From Chromera velia (taxonomy: Eukaryota; Sar; Chromeraceae), in assembly GCA_018398765.1 (NCBI GenBank), contig JAHBMJ010003099.1, positions 10,001-74,000 on the forward strand: a DNA stretch of 64,000 nucleotides, read 5' to 3'. The notes under the pieces were generated by a model. It had not been told where the DNA came from and did no database searches. It worked only from the letters and a program-made list of their open reading frames with translations. The translations under genes were made by a program, and so were the position numbers. This document shows, piece by piece, positions 38,801 to 49,554 of this stretch (positions within the stretch are counted from its first letter, which is position 1; each line of letters begins with the position of its first letter).

Positions 38801-39609
38801 CGGTGTCCTCCCCGGCGCCGCCCGGTGGGGCCTCAGCCGGTCGGGGCGTCAAGAGACCCCTGTCGGGAATACAGGAGAATGCTGCGATGCTGCAGGGCCA
38901 AGTCATGGGCGGGCCCCAGCAGCCGCAGCAACTTATTGGCGGGCATCCCCAGCCAGGCGGCTCATTCGGCAGTTTGTTGGGATCTAGGGCACCTATGCAT
39001 GGGCATGGTGAGGCCCCCCACCAACTAGGTATGGGGGTCGGTTCGGGTCTAGGCCCAAAGCCCCCCCCGTCTCCCACTGCTCCCTCAGGTGTTCGACCCT
39101 TCGCGGGGTTGTACGACACACGTGCCAACAAAGTGGTCGCGCAACCATCAGGCGGGGGGTTCTCCTTTGCTGCAGCCGTCGCGCAGCGGGAGCAACAGCA
39201 GCAGCAGCAAGGGGGTCACCCGACCCACCTCTCTGCTATTGTGGGGGCAGCAGGGAACTCCATGACTGTTCCAGTCCAACACGTGATGTCAGCACGACCC
39301 GTCAGCGCACCACTCGACCCTCCGGTTTCGCAGCCTGGCGCCGGGGCCGGGGCCGGGGCTCCTGCTGCCAGTGCTGCGGTCACCCGCGCGGGGGCCCATA
39401 CGTCGCCGTCTATGGCCCCCACTTCCTCGCCCTCAGCCCCGATCGTCCCCTTTGGAGCCAATGAAGTCGGAGGGGGGGCTGGAGGGCCGCAGGCAGGGGC
39501 TCCAAGCCAACAGCAGCAAGGAGGTCCTCCCAGTGGGACGAGACCGGGCCCGTCGGGAGGGAGTGCGCCTGGGGGGGGGACTGGGACTGGAGGAGCGGGG
39601 GGTGGATAG
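25034..39609 (+). CDS. Giant nuclear-type protein with CDCA7-like zinc finger
   Basis: Twelve exons close in phase: 25034-25191, 25335-25425, 25719-25827, 26072-26527, 27117-27629, 28003-28117, 28674-32801, 33072-33162, 33562-34380, 34843-34907, 35428-35578, 36028-39609 (3425 residues). N-terminal conserved-looking blocks (FWDAVNQFLNP, PHYSWQWVVEDTINWVELAK) are followed by a helical block, then a Tudor-like strand pattern across exons 6/7 (EYLVTFDDGEVVQVGWVPEKD). A 1300-residue acidic, Ser/Gly/Ala-rich region with basic KKAKTKAAAKK and repeated TRG/TRRG words follows. Around residues 1835-1880 eight cysteines (GCWRLFCDDC, then CPYCLQTCSCDRC) match the zf-4CXXC_R1 finger of CDCA7-type chromatin proteins, without its first CxxC pair. 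The last exon has a Gln-rich tract (about 38320-38420) and a tryptophan-rich block (FPSWWQKAQNSF). A chromatin or transcription role is inferred. Homologues unknown to me. Confidence 0.85.
28118..28300. repeat. (TTTC)n tract at intron start
   Basis: Pyrimidine tract of TTTC/CTTTC units starting within about 20 bases of the donor of intron 6 of the large gene. It keeps frames open and yields false Phe-Leu-Ser peptides that can be mistaken for exon extensions. Confidence 0.95.
34990..35125. repeat. (TC)n, (GTGA)n and (GT)n microsatellites
   Basis: Simple repeats inside intron 10 of the large gene, between the 34907 donor and the 35428 acceptor. A further TTTC tract lies at 35880-35925 in intron 11, together with (GGGA)n near 35800-35822. 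Confidence 0.9.
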
Positions 39610-39995
39610 AAGAAAGGAGGGGGGCTACAGGGGAATTGATGGAAGAAGCGGGCGAGGGAATGAGAGGTGGACCTCTCTGTTTGTGATTTCCCCTTTTCCC
39701 CCCTTCCTTGCCTCCTTCCCTCCATCACAAAGGTGAAGGGGCACGATCTGGGAATGGAAAAAGGGAGAGTGTAACACTGATCGTTATGAAATTTGTCCTT
39801 CCTTCCTTTCTTCCTCTGGGAGGATCGGTACTTGTCTTTTTCCGTCTTCGTCTTGATCCCTTCGGCCCTCTCTGGGTGATCCTTCGGTGTGCAGTGCAGG
39901 CTTGCTGCAAAGTTTTTGAATGCATGAATCAATGAATGAATGAATGAATGAACACTTTTGTGGCAAGTCCCTTTTCAATACAGATGGAGGGGGCA

Positions 39996-40019
39996 GGGGG
40001 GGGGGGGGGGGGGGGGGGG
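39996..40019. repeat. 24-base G homopolymer
   Basis: Uninterrupted run of 24 G, followed by C and GGG, about 390 bp past the stop codon of the large gene. It can form a G-quadruplex. The exact length is likely unreliable in any assembly. Confidence 0.9.
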
Positions 40020-41931
40020 CGGGTCCACTTCTTTCTGTGTGTGTCTGTATGTTTGTTTGTTGACTATAGTTCGCCCGGTTGATCAATCAGTTTATTGATC
40101 ACACAAGAGACCAAGAGAGAACGCAGAAGGGATGCATGCGCAAACAGAGAGAAAGAGAGAGACCAGAAGGAAGTCGCTCGGGAGGGGTTCAGATGCCACA
40201 AGGTTTCCCCTGCTTTCTTTTTTCCTTCCAGCACTCCCTCCCTGTCTCTCTCTGTCCCTGGATGAGAGAAGTAGAGGGTCGATCGGGAAGAAGAAGGAAA
40301 AGCGAAAGAGGGACATCATTGTTGAAGTGAGAAAGGGTGTCCTCCATTGCACTGCGTAGCTGTACAGACCGAGATAGAGAGAAGGGGTGGCAAGAAATCG
40401 ACAGACAGACAGACAGAAAGAAACCTCTGCCTGCCTGCCTGCCTGCCTTGTCGCGTGAAGGCATAGAAGAGGATCTGATTTCTCGCCCCTTCCCTCTTCT
40501 CATTTTTCTCTGCCTGGACACTCTTCTCTTCTCTCCTCTCTTTCTCTTTTTCTCCCCCGCCCTCCCCCCTGGCGTGTGTGGGGTGACACAGATAGAAGAG
40601 AGGAGAGGAGAGGAGGGTTTGGTCAGAGAGAAAATCATCGCAGGTCAAGTGGGCACTAACTTGCACACAAAGAGACAAGTGGCAGCAGTGCTTCCTCTCT
40701 TCTCTCAGGAAACCTCACTTCCCTTTGCACTCGCTTTCTTCGGTCAGCCTTCTCTTCCTCACAGACTGCAACGGACTGCGGTCTCGCTGTGCAGGTAGGG
40801 AGATGCGAATTGAGTGAACGGGAACAAAAGGCAAAAGAGAAGAGCCGTACGATTTCTTCGAACCCCCCCGATCCTTGTAGCCCGCCTGCATGAGCACCTG
40901 GCCACGGGGTTTCGTTTGAATGAAAAGCGCCATGCAGGCCAAGGGGTCTGTCTGGATTGACAAACACAAATTCAGTCTGCTGTCTTTCATCAGACCTCTT
41001 TCTTGTGTGCACCTCATGCTGCTATCGATCCGAACCGTTCCACCCATGCACCTCGTTCGTCTTCGGTGTTGAAGACGCTTCCTTCCACTTTCATCCTCTC
41101 CGTTGCCTCCATGTCCTCGCACGTCACGCCGCTCTCTTCTCTTCTCCCGACGTACTGCATGCACTTCAGACGCTTTTCTGCCTTTCAAGGCGTCCTCAAT
41201 CCATTCTCTCTCTCCGCACTGGCACGTTCTGGTCTCTTCCACTCCGCTGGTGAAATATAATGAAATCGCTGCATCCATTCTTATGCATGGTTTTGAATGT
41301 TTCTTCTGTAATGGTACGTGACCTGGACTGGCTGACAAAGCAGTCACCATGCATATAACATTTTGTTTCAAGTAGTTTCAAGTTTTTCGATTGATCACAT
41401 TCAAAATTAACCATGGACTATAATATATTGCGATATAAATTGACTGCTACCCTATGAAATTGGGGTATAGGATAGGATAGGATAGGATTTATGTTTCGGA
41501 TCACCTCACGGTCCACTGCCGGGCCTTGACTTACACCGTTAACAGGGCGCTCTAGAGGCAGATACCTCAACACCTGCAGGCTACTGCGTACAGATCGAGC
41601 GTTGTAGGCTAACCTCTCATGCCTAGGATCGAGGTCTTCTCATTTCCGACGCCCTTTTTGAACCAATGAGAAAAACCAATGAGGAAAACCGGATTGATCA
41701 ACCCATTGGAGCCAAAAGCAGGCCAAAGAGGAAAGACCCGACCGTTTCGACGCGTTTGCCGGGATAGCATCAATTAGACTTCACAGCTTTTCAATTTTCA
41801 ATGTCAAATTGAAAGAGAAAACGACTGCAAGCGCTTCATTGTATCATTTTTTTTCTTCAGGGACTTCATTAAAAGTAGACATACGGCAGTGGACAGCGAA
41901 GAGACTCAAAGTACATAAAAGTCATCCCGGA

Positions 41932-42187
41932 CCCTGCAGATAGCTGCGATTTTACAGAATTTCAGCGGATTTTACGGGATATTAGCTAGGATTTTAGCGG
42001 ATTACACGGGATTTTGCCCAGGATTCTGCTAGATTATATTTAAATAGGGCTAAAATCCTGGAAAATAATAGTCCAGCAGAATCTTGGGTAAAATCCCGTA
42101 TAATCCGCTAAAATTCTGGCTAAAATCCGGTAAAATCCGCTAAAATCCTGGGCTAAAATCCTGTAAAATCCCAGCTATCTGCAAGGG
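41932..42187. mobile_element. Foldback/MITE-like inverted-repeat element
   Basis: The left end CCCTGCAGATAGCTGCGATT and the reverse complement of the right end (CCCTTGCAGATAGCTGGGAT) match with two differences. Complementarity continues inward for roughly 100 bases per arm. The arms are built from iterated words of the GGATTTTA(G/C) type, so the whole 256-bp element can fold on itself. The centre (about 42030-42070) is AT-rich. No coding capacity and no clear target duplication at the edges. Confidence 0.75.
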
Positions 42188-42464
42188 AGCTCTGAACGTA
42201 CAGTCTGCTCAAACAGACAGGTTCATTAGCTCTCTTTCATTACGAATTTCTTTCTCTTTGAAGCAGACAAAAGAAGAATAAAAACAAAGACAGATAAAGA
42301 GATAAACACCACTAGCAGACGGCTGGCCAAAAATGGCTGGAGCCACGTTATTTCGATCTTACAGAAACTGACCGACAAATTAAGAGAAAGACTGACAGAA
42401 AGACAGATAGACAGACGTAACAACAGTCTGAGGCACAGTTAGGCCGATAGATAGGCAGGACATT

Positions 42465-42986
42465 CTACTCCACTGTGACAGTCTCGCAAGTGCAGAAAGG
42501 GGGGTGGTTAGAGGGATCTTGTGAACAGTAGCGGGAATGAATTTCTGCCGCGAGTTCCTTGATTCCTTGTGGGATTCTGCTGGTCATCTTCAAGCCAGAG
42601 ACCAGAGTGAGGAAGTCCGACGTTCCTCGATATGACTGTTGGGCACCCTTAGCAAGGGCGCGGCTTGTTTCTTTCTCTGGAGCAGACAAGAAAATCTTCT
42701 GAATCAGAAAACGCTCTGTCACTGGGTGCCCTATTTTTTCCAGCTCAAGACGATCGAGCGCTCTGTCACTCTTCATATTTCTCAGCCAAATGAGAGGAAA
42801 CAAGAAACATTCGAACGTCTCAAGTCTTTCTCCACCGTACTGCAACCAACCTGCTCCCCTGTCTTTTTCCATCGCGTCCAGCATCTCTGAGCATGCGTGG
42901 CAATCTGTCGGAGGCTGGAGCCAAATTGGAGCCCATTTCGCCCCATTTCCCCAAAACGGGATACATTTTTTGACTGATAAAAACAT
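42465..42986 (-). CDS. Hypothetical ORF, possible gene or fragment
   Basis: A 173-residue minus-strand frame with balanced composition. It includes CHACSEMLDAMEKD, ERLETFECFLFPLIWLR, HPVTERFLIQKIF and a Cys-containing tail (PPFCTCETVTVE) before TAG. Codon use looks coding-like, and the frame has no low-complexity sequence. I recognise no family. It lies downstream of the secreted-protein gene on the same strand, with about 500 bp of AT-rich DNA between. It could be a single-exon gene, a last exon, or a decayed copy; the ATG at 42986 sits in AT-rich sequence and may not be the true start. Confidence 0.4.
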   Translation of the reverse strand: MFLSVKKCIPFWGNGAKWAPIWLQPPTDCHACSEMLDAMEKDRGAGWLQYGGERLETFECFLFPLIWLRNMKSDRALDRLELEKIGHPVTERFLIQKIFLSAPEKETSRALAKGAQQSYRGTSDFLTLVSGLKMTSRIPQGIKELAAEIHSRYCSQDPSNHPPFCTCETVTVE

Positions 42987-43481
42987 GTTATCTAGTCAAA
43001 ATAAGACGTGTTTCTAAAAGTTTGGGGCTTGTACTAGGGCTTCTACATTGTTACTATCTAGATTACTATGTATATAAAGCTGGTTGAATGTGAAGTAGAC
43101 AATTATAATAACTCATCATCTGATCAGTGATCATCATCATTGATTATTATTGGTATTATTATTGGTTGGTCCACTAGTTGGTCTATAGGATATCATGTGC
43201 AATAGGGATATCATTATTATTATCATATAGTATCATCATCTTTAGCAAAAGCTAGGCTAAAAAAAAAAAACTCAAGTTGAAAATAAGCGATTCGCGATCG
43301 CCATCGGCCCATATAAATAGGCGTCCAGCTAGCGTTAGACAACTGTATGAATAAAAAGTAGAAACCGGGCAAGACAAATCATCCCTTTCGCCGGACGACG
43401 TACCTAAAGAGGAGTCACTTACTTTTCAAAATATAGAAGAAGGTTGATCTGGAGTTGTAATACAAAGCGTACGAGACCTTT

Positions 43482-44261
43482 TTATGCTTCCAAGAGAGTT
43501 GGCGAGGCTGTTGGAAGATCGAGCGGCCCGGCTGGGAACACGACTTCGATCGCCTGATCAGGAGCTTCTGCCTCGTCTTGAAGAAGGTTGTAAGCGGTAT
43601 GAGCATTGGAAACGATAGTCGTGAAGGTCAGCTCTTTGAGATTCTGAACGCTGCAAGTGCCAACGGAATCTTCAACGGTAAGCCGCTGTTCCTGAACAAG
43701 TTCGGTGGCGAACAGCTTTCCAGAAGACACGCAGGCGTCTACGATCTTGCACCCGGCAATCTTAAATTTGGTGAAGTCTACAGTGCAATCTGCTTTGCTT
43801 GTGTACAGGAGCTTTGTCATGGAGCGACCTGTGCCCGCGTACTTTGTGTTTACAGAAAGCGCAAGGGTGTTGTTCTTCAGGAAATCCCGCGCGAGGCCTA
43901 ACATCCGCCCCTCATAGTCGCCTCCGTCGAAGGCACCTGCCCAGAGCATCGTCTTGGGCATGGTCTTGGGAGTGTCTTTTGTCTTCACCGTGCAGAACTT
44001 AGGGTAATCTGCACTCATCGTCATGTAGCTCAACTTATCTCCGCTGCAGACGTTTCCTGTCGTACAGTTGGTGCCTGCCTGATCGATTTGAGAGATGTAG
44101 TATTCTGCGCATGCTTGTCTCGTGGGGAAGCCCATGAGCAGAAAATTCAGCCTCGTCTTGCCCTTATTCTCATCCTTGTAAGTGTTCAGCTTGAAGAGCA
44201 CAGCATGGGAGCAGGCAAGCAAGCTCAGGCAGAGGAAGGCCAATCGGGAAAAGCTCGGCAT
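43482..44261 (-). CDS. Secreted cysteine-containing protein, unknown family
   Basis: Single-exon frame of 259 residues. The N-terminus MPSFSRLAFLCLSLLACSHA is a clear secretory signal peptide with a likely cleavage after SHA. The mature part has eight cysteines (ACAEYY, NCTTGN, VCSGD, FCTVK, DCTVD, GCKIV, ACVSS, TCSVQ), an even number that suits four disulfides, and two N-glycosylation sequons (NCT, NNT). No transmembrane segment follows and no retention signal ends the protein (LLEA), so secretion or targeting into the endomembrane system is likely. I do not recognise the fold. It is head to head with the peroxiredoxin gene, with 656 bp between start codons. Confidence 0.8.
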   Translation of the reverse strand: MPSFSRLAFLCLSLLACSHAVLFKLNTYKDENKGKTRLNFLLMGFPTRQACAEYYISQIDQAGTNCTTGNVCSGDKLSYMTMSADYPKFCTVKTKDTPKTMPKTMLWAGAFDGGDYEGRMLGLARDFLKNNTLALSVNTKYAGTGRSMTKLLYTSKADCTVDFTKFKIAGCKIVDACVSSGKLFATELVQEQRLTVEDSVGTCSVQNLKELTFTTIVSNAHTAYNLLQDEAEAPDQAIEVVFPAGPLDLPTASPTLLEA

Positions 44262-44432
44262 GCTGACAGAGGTCTTTTGGAATTGGAGCGTGTATCGGTT
44301 TATGTTGGTGTTGATTCGAATTCAAAGAGCTGTGCTGGGTTATAGGGGAGACAACGCGCAGGCTGGAGACAGTCCACTGCACTTACAAAGGCGAAAAGTG
44401 GACGGGTCGTGCGACGCTGCTGCTTGAGAGAG

Positions 44433-44475
<43 letters not shown>

Positions 44476-44917
44476 AATATGCCCATACGTGCATATAGCT
44501 AGCGGTATACGTATTATAAAATGTACAAGTGAGTTCGCGCGCAAATGCGCGCGGAGTGCATGAGTGAGAAACGCGGGTGCCTAGCTGTGCATATGTGCAA
44601 GTTTGGCGCGGAACGCGGCCGGCTCACGCGGCGCCTCATGCATGCACGGCATGCCGTCTCCCGGCCGGCGAGATTCTCCTCCAGCTAGCCGGCCTGCGCA
44701 CAAAAGCCCACCGCCCACCACATCGCAACCTGTAGGTACTGAGGCACATGTATATAGGCACGGCACATTGCTGCATATGCCGGCCGCAGTCCAATCAAGA
44801 CCACAAGGCACTGTAGAAATAGGGTCTGTCGGTTCACTGTTCCTTGAACTGCCTGGAGAACAACCCTGAAAAGGTGCACACAATCATTTGGAAAGGAGAC
44901 GCCAACATTCCAGCACG
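44262..44917. promoter_or_regulatory. Bidirectional promoter region (secreted protein/Prx)
   Basis: The 656-bp spacer between two divergent start codons contains a (GA)n tract (about 44427-44475), a CGCGCGCAAATGCGCGCG hairpin (about 44535-44552) and a CATGCATGCACGGCATGC palindrome cluster (about 44637-44655). No gene is seen. The TGCATGCA-like word resembles sites bound by ApiAP2 factors in apicomplexans. Confidence 0.45.
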
Positions 44918-46457
44918 ATGCTTGCCTTTCGGAACTTTGCCGTCTCCCGCAGTCTCCTGGCTGTAGCGCAGCAGCAGGGCCGTACCTCTCTCGGAGGAGG
45001 TGCCAGAGGATTCAGTGCACTCACTTTCCAGAAGATTGTGGGCACAGGCCAGGCTCCAGACTTCCAGGCCGACGCTGTGTACGGGGATAACAGCATCAAG
45101 CCTCTCCGTCTCTCGGACTACTTTGGAAAGAAGTCAGCCAGAATTAATGCATGGAGCTTTGCCTTTGTCCCCTGTTTGGAGACTTGTGAACACTTCATTG
45201 GCCTTACCCTGCACTTCATGCATGTCCAGCCGATCAATCGCTGTGTGGGTATTCTGAATCGATGCAGGTACGTGTGCCTCTTCTTCTATCCTGCGGACTG
45301 GACCTTCGTGTGTCCTTCAGGTCGGCCTGCTGCAAGCGAGGAAGGTGTGGGAAAGGTCTTTGACGCAGGTGCTTAATTGTGTCGGTGTGGTTCGAGAACA
45401 TTTTTGTTCTCTTAAAGCACCATACACGGAGACTTTTTTCACCACCCTCTCTGAAGACATTCAGTCGCGCTTTTTCACCCACACTACGGATTTGTCTCTC
45501 GGCTTTTAACGCTGCTTCATCTTTCTGCTTTTGCGCCGTCACCAACGATTTGTTTTCTCCTACGCAGAGATCATCGCATTTGGTGAGGCCTATTCCGAAT
45601 TTCAGAAAAGAGGCGCCGAGGTGATTGGCTGCTCCACCGACACAGCCCCCTCTCACTTTTGCTGGAAGGCGACTGAACCTTCAAAGGGCGGTATTGGGCA
45701 GGTCCCTTTCCCGATTGTGGCGGATGTGTCTAAGAAGATTTCGAGCGATTACGGAGTGTTGCACGAGTCCCATCTGGCACTGAGAGGTCTTTTCCTGATC
45801 GACAAAGCGGGGGTCGTGAGACATTCTGTCGTTAATGACTTTCCTGTCGGCAGAGACGTTCATGAGGCACTCAGGTCAGAAAAGGGATGATAGGGTGGTT
45901 TTCGGCTTGGGGGGCAAGAATCCCCCACTTTCTCTCTCGTGCCGCCCCGCCCTCCCTCTCTTTCTGTGTGTGTGTGTCTGCGGGCGCGCGCAGTTTGCAG
46001 AGTATTGCGCGGCCGGGGGACATTTGTGGGTTGACTGTACTGGTCGAGTAGAAAAGCGAAGACACGATCTGTTTTGTTCGCTTCCGTTCTTGCCTTTTCG
46101 CTGCCAGAGAAAAACAGAGAACACGGAAACAGACTCTGACGAGGACGCATCATTCAGACCTCCTTTGTGTTTCTGTGTTTCTTTCTTTCTGTCTTCCTTC
46201 CTTCCTTCCTTCCTTCCTTCCTTCCCATCCTTCCTTTCTTCCTTCCTTCCTTCCTTCCTTCCTTTCTTCCTTCCTTCCTTCCTTCTTCCTTCCTTCCTTC
46301 CTTCCTTCCTTCCTTCCTGTCTTTCTGTTTTTCTGTCTGTCTTTCTTTCTTTTTTCTTGCGCTCTTTCTCTCCCTCTCTCTTTTCCTTTCTTCCTTCCTT
46401 CCTTCCTTCCTTTCTTTCTTTCTTTCTTTCTTCCTTCCTTTCTTTCTTTCTTTCTTT

Positions 46458-46501
<44 letters not shown>

Positions 46502-46979
46502 TTCTTTTCTTTCTTTTCTTTCTTCTCTTTCTTTTCTTTCTTTTCTTTCTTTTCTTTCTTTTCTTTCTTTTCTTTCTTTTCTTTCTTTCTTTCTTTCTTT
46601 CTTTCTTTTATTTCTGTCTGTCTGTCTGTCTGTCTGCTATGTACATGAAGAAAAGAAGGGAGAAGAAGAAACGTATAGCCTGTCTGTATCGAGCAGAAAA
46701 GTGGTTCCGTGGCTTTTGCAAGACCTGCATACAGTTCACCTTCGCGAAAGTCGCACAACTTCCTGCGGATGCGCGGTAAAGATGAGTGAAGATTTATCGT
46801 TTCGCCGGGATCATACCGATTCGATTTATGATTCTTTACAACGTTCTGCATGCAGGGCACTCGATGCCATTCAATTCCACGAGAGCCACGGAGACGTATG
46901 TCCTGCAAACTGGAAGGCGGGGGAGAAGGGCATGAAGGCCTCCTTCGAGGGAGTCAAGGAATACCTGTCGGAGAAGTGA
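44918..46979 (+). CDS. 2-Cys peroxiredoxin, mitochondrial type
   Basis: Four exons in phase: 44918-45132, 45268-45320, 45568-45874, 46856-46979 (232 residues). Reduces hydroperoxides using thioredoxin-type donors. The peroxidatic cysteine is in FFYPADWTFVCPSE (C87) and the resolving cysteine in HGDVCPANW (C207), as in typical dimeric 2-Cys peroxiredoxins. The first 35 or so residues (MLAFRNFAVSRSLLAVAQQQ, then GRTSLGGGARGFS) are basic, acid-free and Ser/Ala-rich, a mitochondrial presequence. GGIG stands in place of the GGLG motif, and the C-terminus ends VKEYLSEK without the YF motif; hyperoxidation sensitivity usually involves both motifs. An in-frame ATG at 44888 would add ten residues. Intron 3 holds a 450-bp TTCC/TTTC tract. 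Confidence 0.97.
46167..46635. repeat. Long (TTCC)n/(TTTC)n tract in Prx intron 3
   Basis: About 450 bp of TTCC and TTTC units with short interruptions, ending in (TCTG)n near 46613-46635. It lies on the sense strand of the peroxiredoxin intron between 45874 and 46856. Confidence 0.95.
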
Positions 46980-47520
46980 TCGAGAGAGGACTGCCAAAAG
47001 AAAATCGACGCGAGGAAGAAATAAAAGGGGGAAAAAAGTTCAGAGAAAAGATCTGTCTAGTAGGTAGCGTCTACGCTGTAGGCTGTGCAGTTGAAGCTCT
47101 AGCGAGTCTCATAATTTTGACGAATGTTTTGTCGGCCTGTGCTCTCTGCACCTTTCTTCGATTTTCTTGTCCGAACCTTCGTTCACTGTCTCCTTACGGG
47201 TGCATGCACTTGTGAATTGTGTGACAAACTGTTACATCATTCATGCGTTCAAGCGAGGGGTCTCTGAAGACGGTATTCGTGGGATCAGCTCAAACGAAAG
47301 AGGGAGGCGGAGAGGGAGAGCAACTTGCTTGCTTGTGCTTCTCCCTTCATTACTTATATGCCGCTTGCGGGGGGATGCGGAGGAAACAAAAATCAACAAG
47401 TGGCCGTTTAGACAGGTGCTGTGGTTTTGTTTTGCTTGTTTTTTTACTTTCATTCTGCATTGCCATTTTACTCTTCGTTTCTCTCGTCCCCGTGTGTGCA
47501 ATGTTCTCTCACTGTGTGTG

Positions 47521-47558
<38 letters not shown>

Positions 47559-48979
47559 CTTCCAGATCAGGACATCTTGTTCGTATTCTAAGGAGGGATG
47601 ACAAAATTCATGAATTCTTGGCCGGCACAGGCAAGAACAAGAGTGCTGGCAGGGTGAAGCGCGCCGTTTAGCGCGGTCTGATCGAAGCTCGGATCGAACA
47701 TATCTGAAGCAGTGTGAATTAAGTTTGTCTGAGGTCCGAGTCACTTTTGAAAAGACTCTGCCTAAGACTCTCCACTCGAGACAAATGCAGCTTCAAGGCA
47801 GCTTGCACTGACATTTTAAAGATTTTATTGATGTAATTTAATTAAAAAAGATTAAAATGTGCAGCTATATATATGCAGTTTGATATAGTAGTATATCATT
47901 GTGACACAAATCATCATCATCATCATACGCCATCGTTGTCTGCCTAGACTAGTGGCCTAGCCTTCGAGGCTTCCAACGTTTGGCAAGAGACAAGCTCGGC
48001 AGCCCTCCCCCAGAGGAGAAAGCACACATAAAAACATGACAAATGACCCCCAGTGGCTCAAAAGGGGCTTGTCCTGAACTGTGAGAAAAGGTCGGCTTTA
48101 AACGCTGGTCTGTGGGATTAAAAGGTGGCCAGGGGGAGCCAAGCTACCCGCCTTCTTCTATCTTATCTCTCTCTTTTTCTCTTTTTCTTTATTCTCTTTG
48201 CTTTTCCCCGATTGGTGTTCGAATACTGGGAAACTCACGCCATCATAGCCGTCCTGAAGTGCTCCATGGCGGGTGCATACGTGTGACTTACCGTCCTGAC
48301 CTAGGTGGAAAACCCCCATCGAGTTATGCCCCCAGATTTTCGCCGTCTCCTCCAATTTTCTTCTTCTACACAGCACCATGCACCTTTTCAAAAACTGGCT
48401 GCGGCCGTGAACACGGCTTGTCTGGTCAGCATTGAAGGAAGGGGGAAACCTGGAAGGCTGGCATCTACTCCCAGGCGTGCGAAGTCATGGGCACCGCCGT
48501 GTTTACCATAGTTTTGGATCTGAGTGGAATAGAGAGCCCAGCTCGCAGGTGTCTCTTCAGTCGGTTGAAGCTCCGAGGTCGTTATGGGTGTTTTGTTTCC
48601 TCTGCTTGCTCTGTGGTTGTCTTTTTGGAGCACCGCTGCTTGTTCCGGAGTGAGGGGACACCTGGCGACTTCGGGGGCCTCAACTGCATCAAGAGACTGG
48701 GGGAATAAGAGGTTTGCAAAGCCGTCTGCAACTGTTGCAGAAGAAGTTCATAGTGTTGGGAGCTGGTAGCCTTCTGCGGCCATGTGGGGCTGCCTGCTTG
48801 TTTGCCTACTCTCTCCGCACCCACGCCAAAGCCTGCGACACAAATATAGTGGCGCAAAACGCCAATTAGTTAGCTCTCGTATACTAAAAGCATCCTAAAG
48901 AGCGTCTCGCACTACCACAACAATATCTATAGTACAATATAAGCGAGCATACCGGTAATTTAATATCTTATAGTTTATG

Positions 48980-49019
<40 letters not shown>

Positions 49020-49554
49020 CTACTCAAAACCTAGCCTAAACGTTTTTGTTTGAAAGCTAGCTAGGCTACTTACGCTAAACGACTTCAAAAGTTGGACAGT
49101 AGCTTAGACTCGACTTTTAAATTATGATGGCTAAATGCTAGGCTAAATAATAATGCTAGTGATAATGACAGGCCCAATCGTGAATCTACTTCAAGCTATA
49201 GTTGTGAATAGGCTTTTCAGAAGACGCTCGAGAACGCCTCAATACTAGACTAAGTTCATCTTGACTGCACTACAATACTACTACTACTACTACTACTACT
49301 ACTCCTACAGTACTACACAGCCCCCTATCGGCCGACGTAAGACAGGCGCACTGCATTGCGAGCTGATTTTTTTTTCGAATCATGCGACTTTCCTTCCTTG
49401 GATTCAAAAAAGCCACTAACGATAGCGAGAGAGCCCGTCGATCGAAACTCGATCGACAGGGAGGCAACGCTCCAACGGATAGGCCAGAAAAACTGATTCC
49501 CTTTTTTTCTACGTTTCCTGCCAGCAGTCTTTCGCGACCCAGATCCCTCCCATC
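46980..49554. other. Tail-to-tail spacer Prx/AsnRS, no supported gene
   Basis: Contains a (TC)n run near 47522-47555, an AT-rich part at about 47800-47900, an (AT)n run near 48990-49018 and (TAC)n near 49270-49303. Open frames at 48.1-48.9 kb on both strands have no domain. A short + frame at about 47578-47671 follows an acceptor-like CCAG but cannot be attached to any gene. Confidence 0.5.

Larger units (their letters stand above)
39610..42464. other. Tail-to-tail spacer after the large gene
   Basis: Holds the 3' end of the large gene, a 24-base G run (39996-40019), a (GGATA)n run near 41467-41490 and an inverted-repeat element (41932-42187). A minus-strand stretch at about 41000-41250 has an exon-like charged reading (REWIEDALKGRKASEV) but no supporting start, splice chain or domain, so I do not call it a gene. 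Confidence 0.5.
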
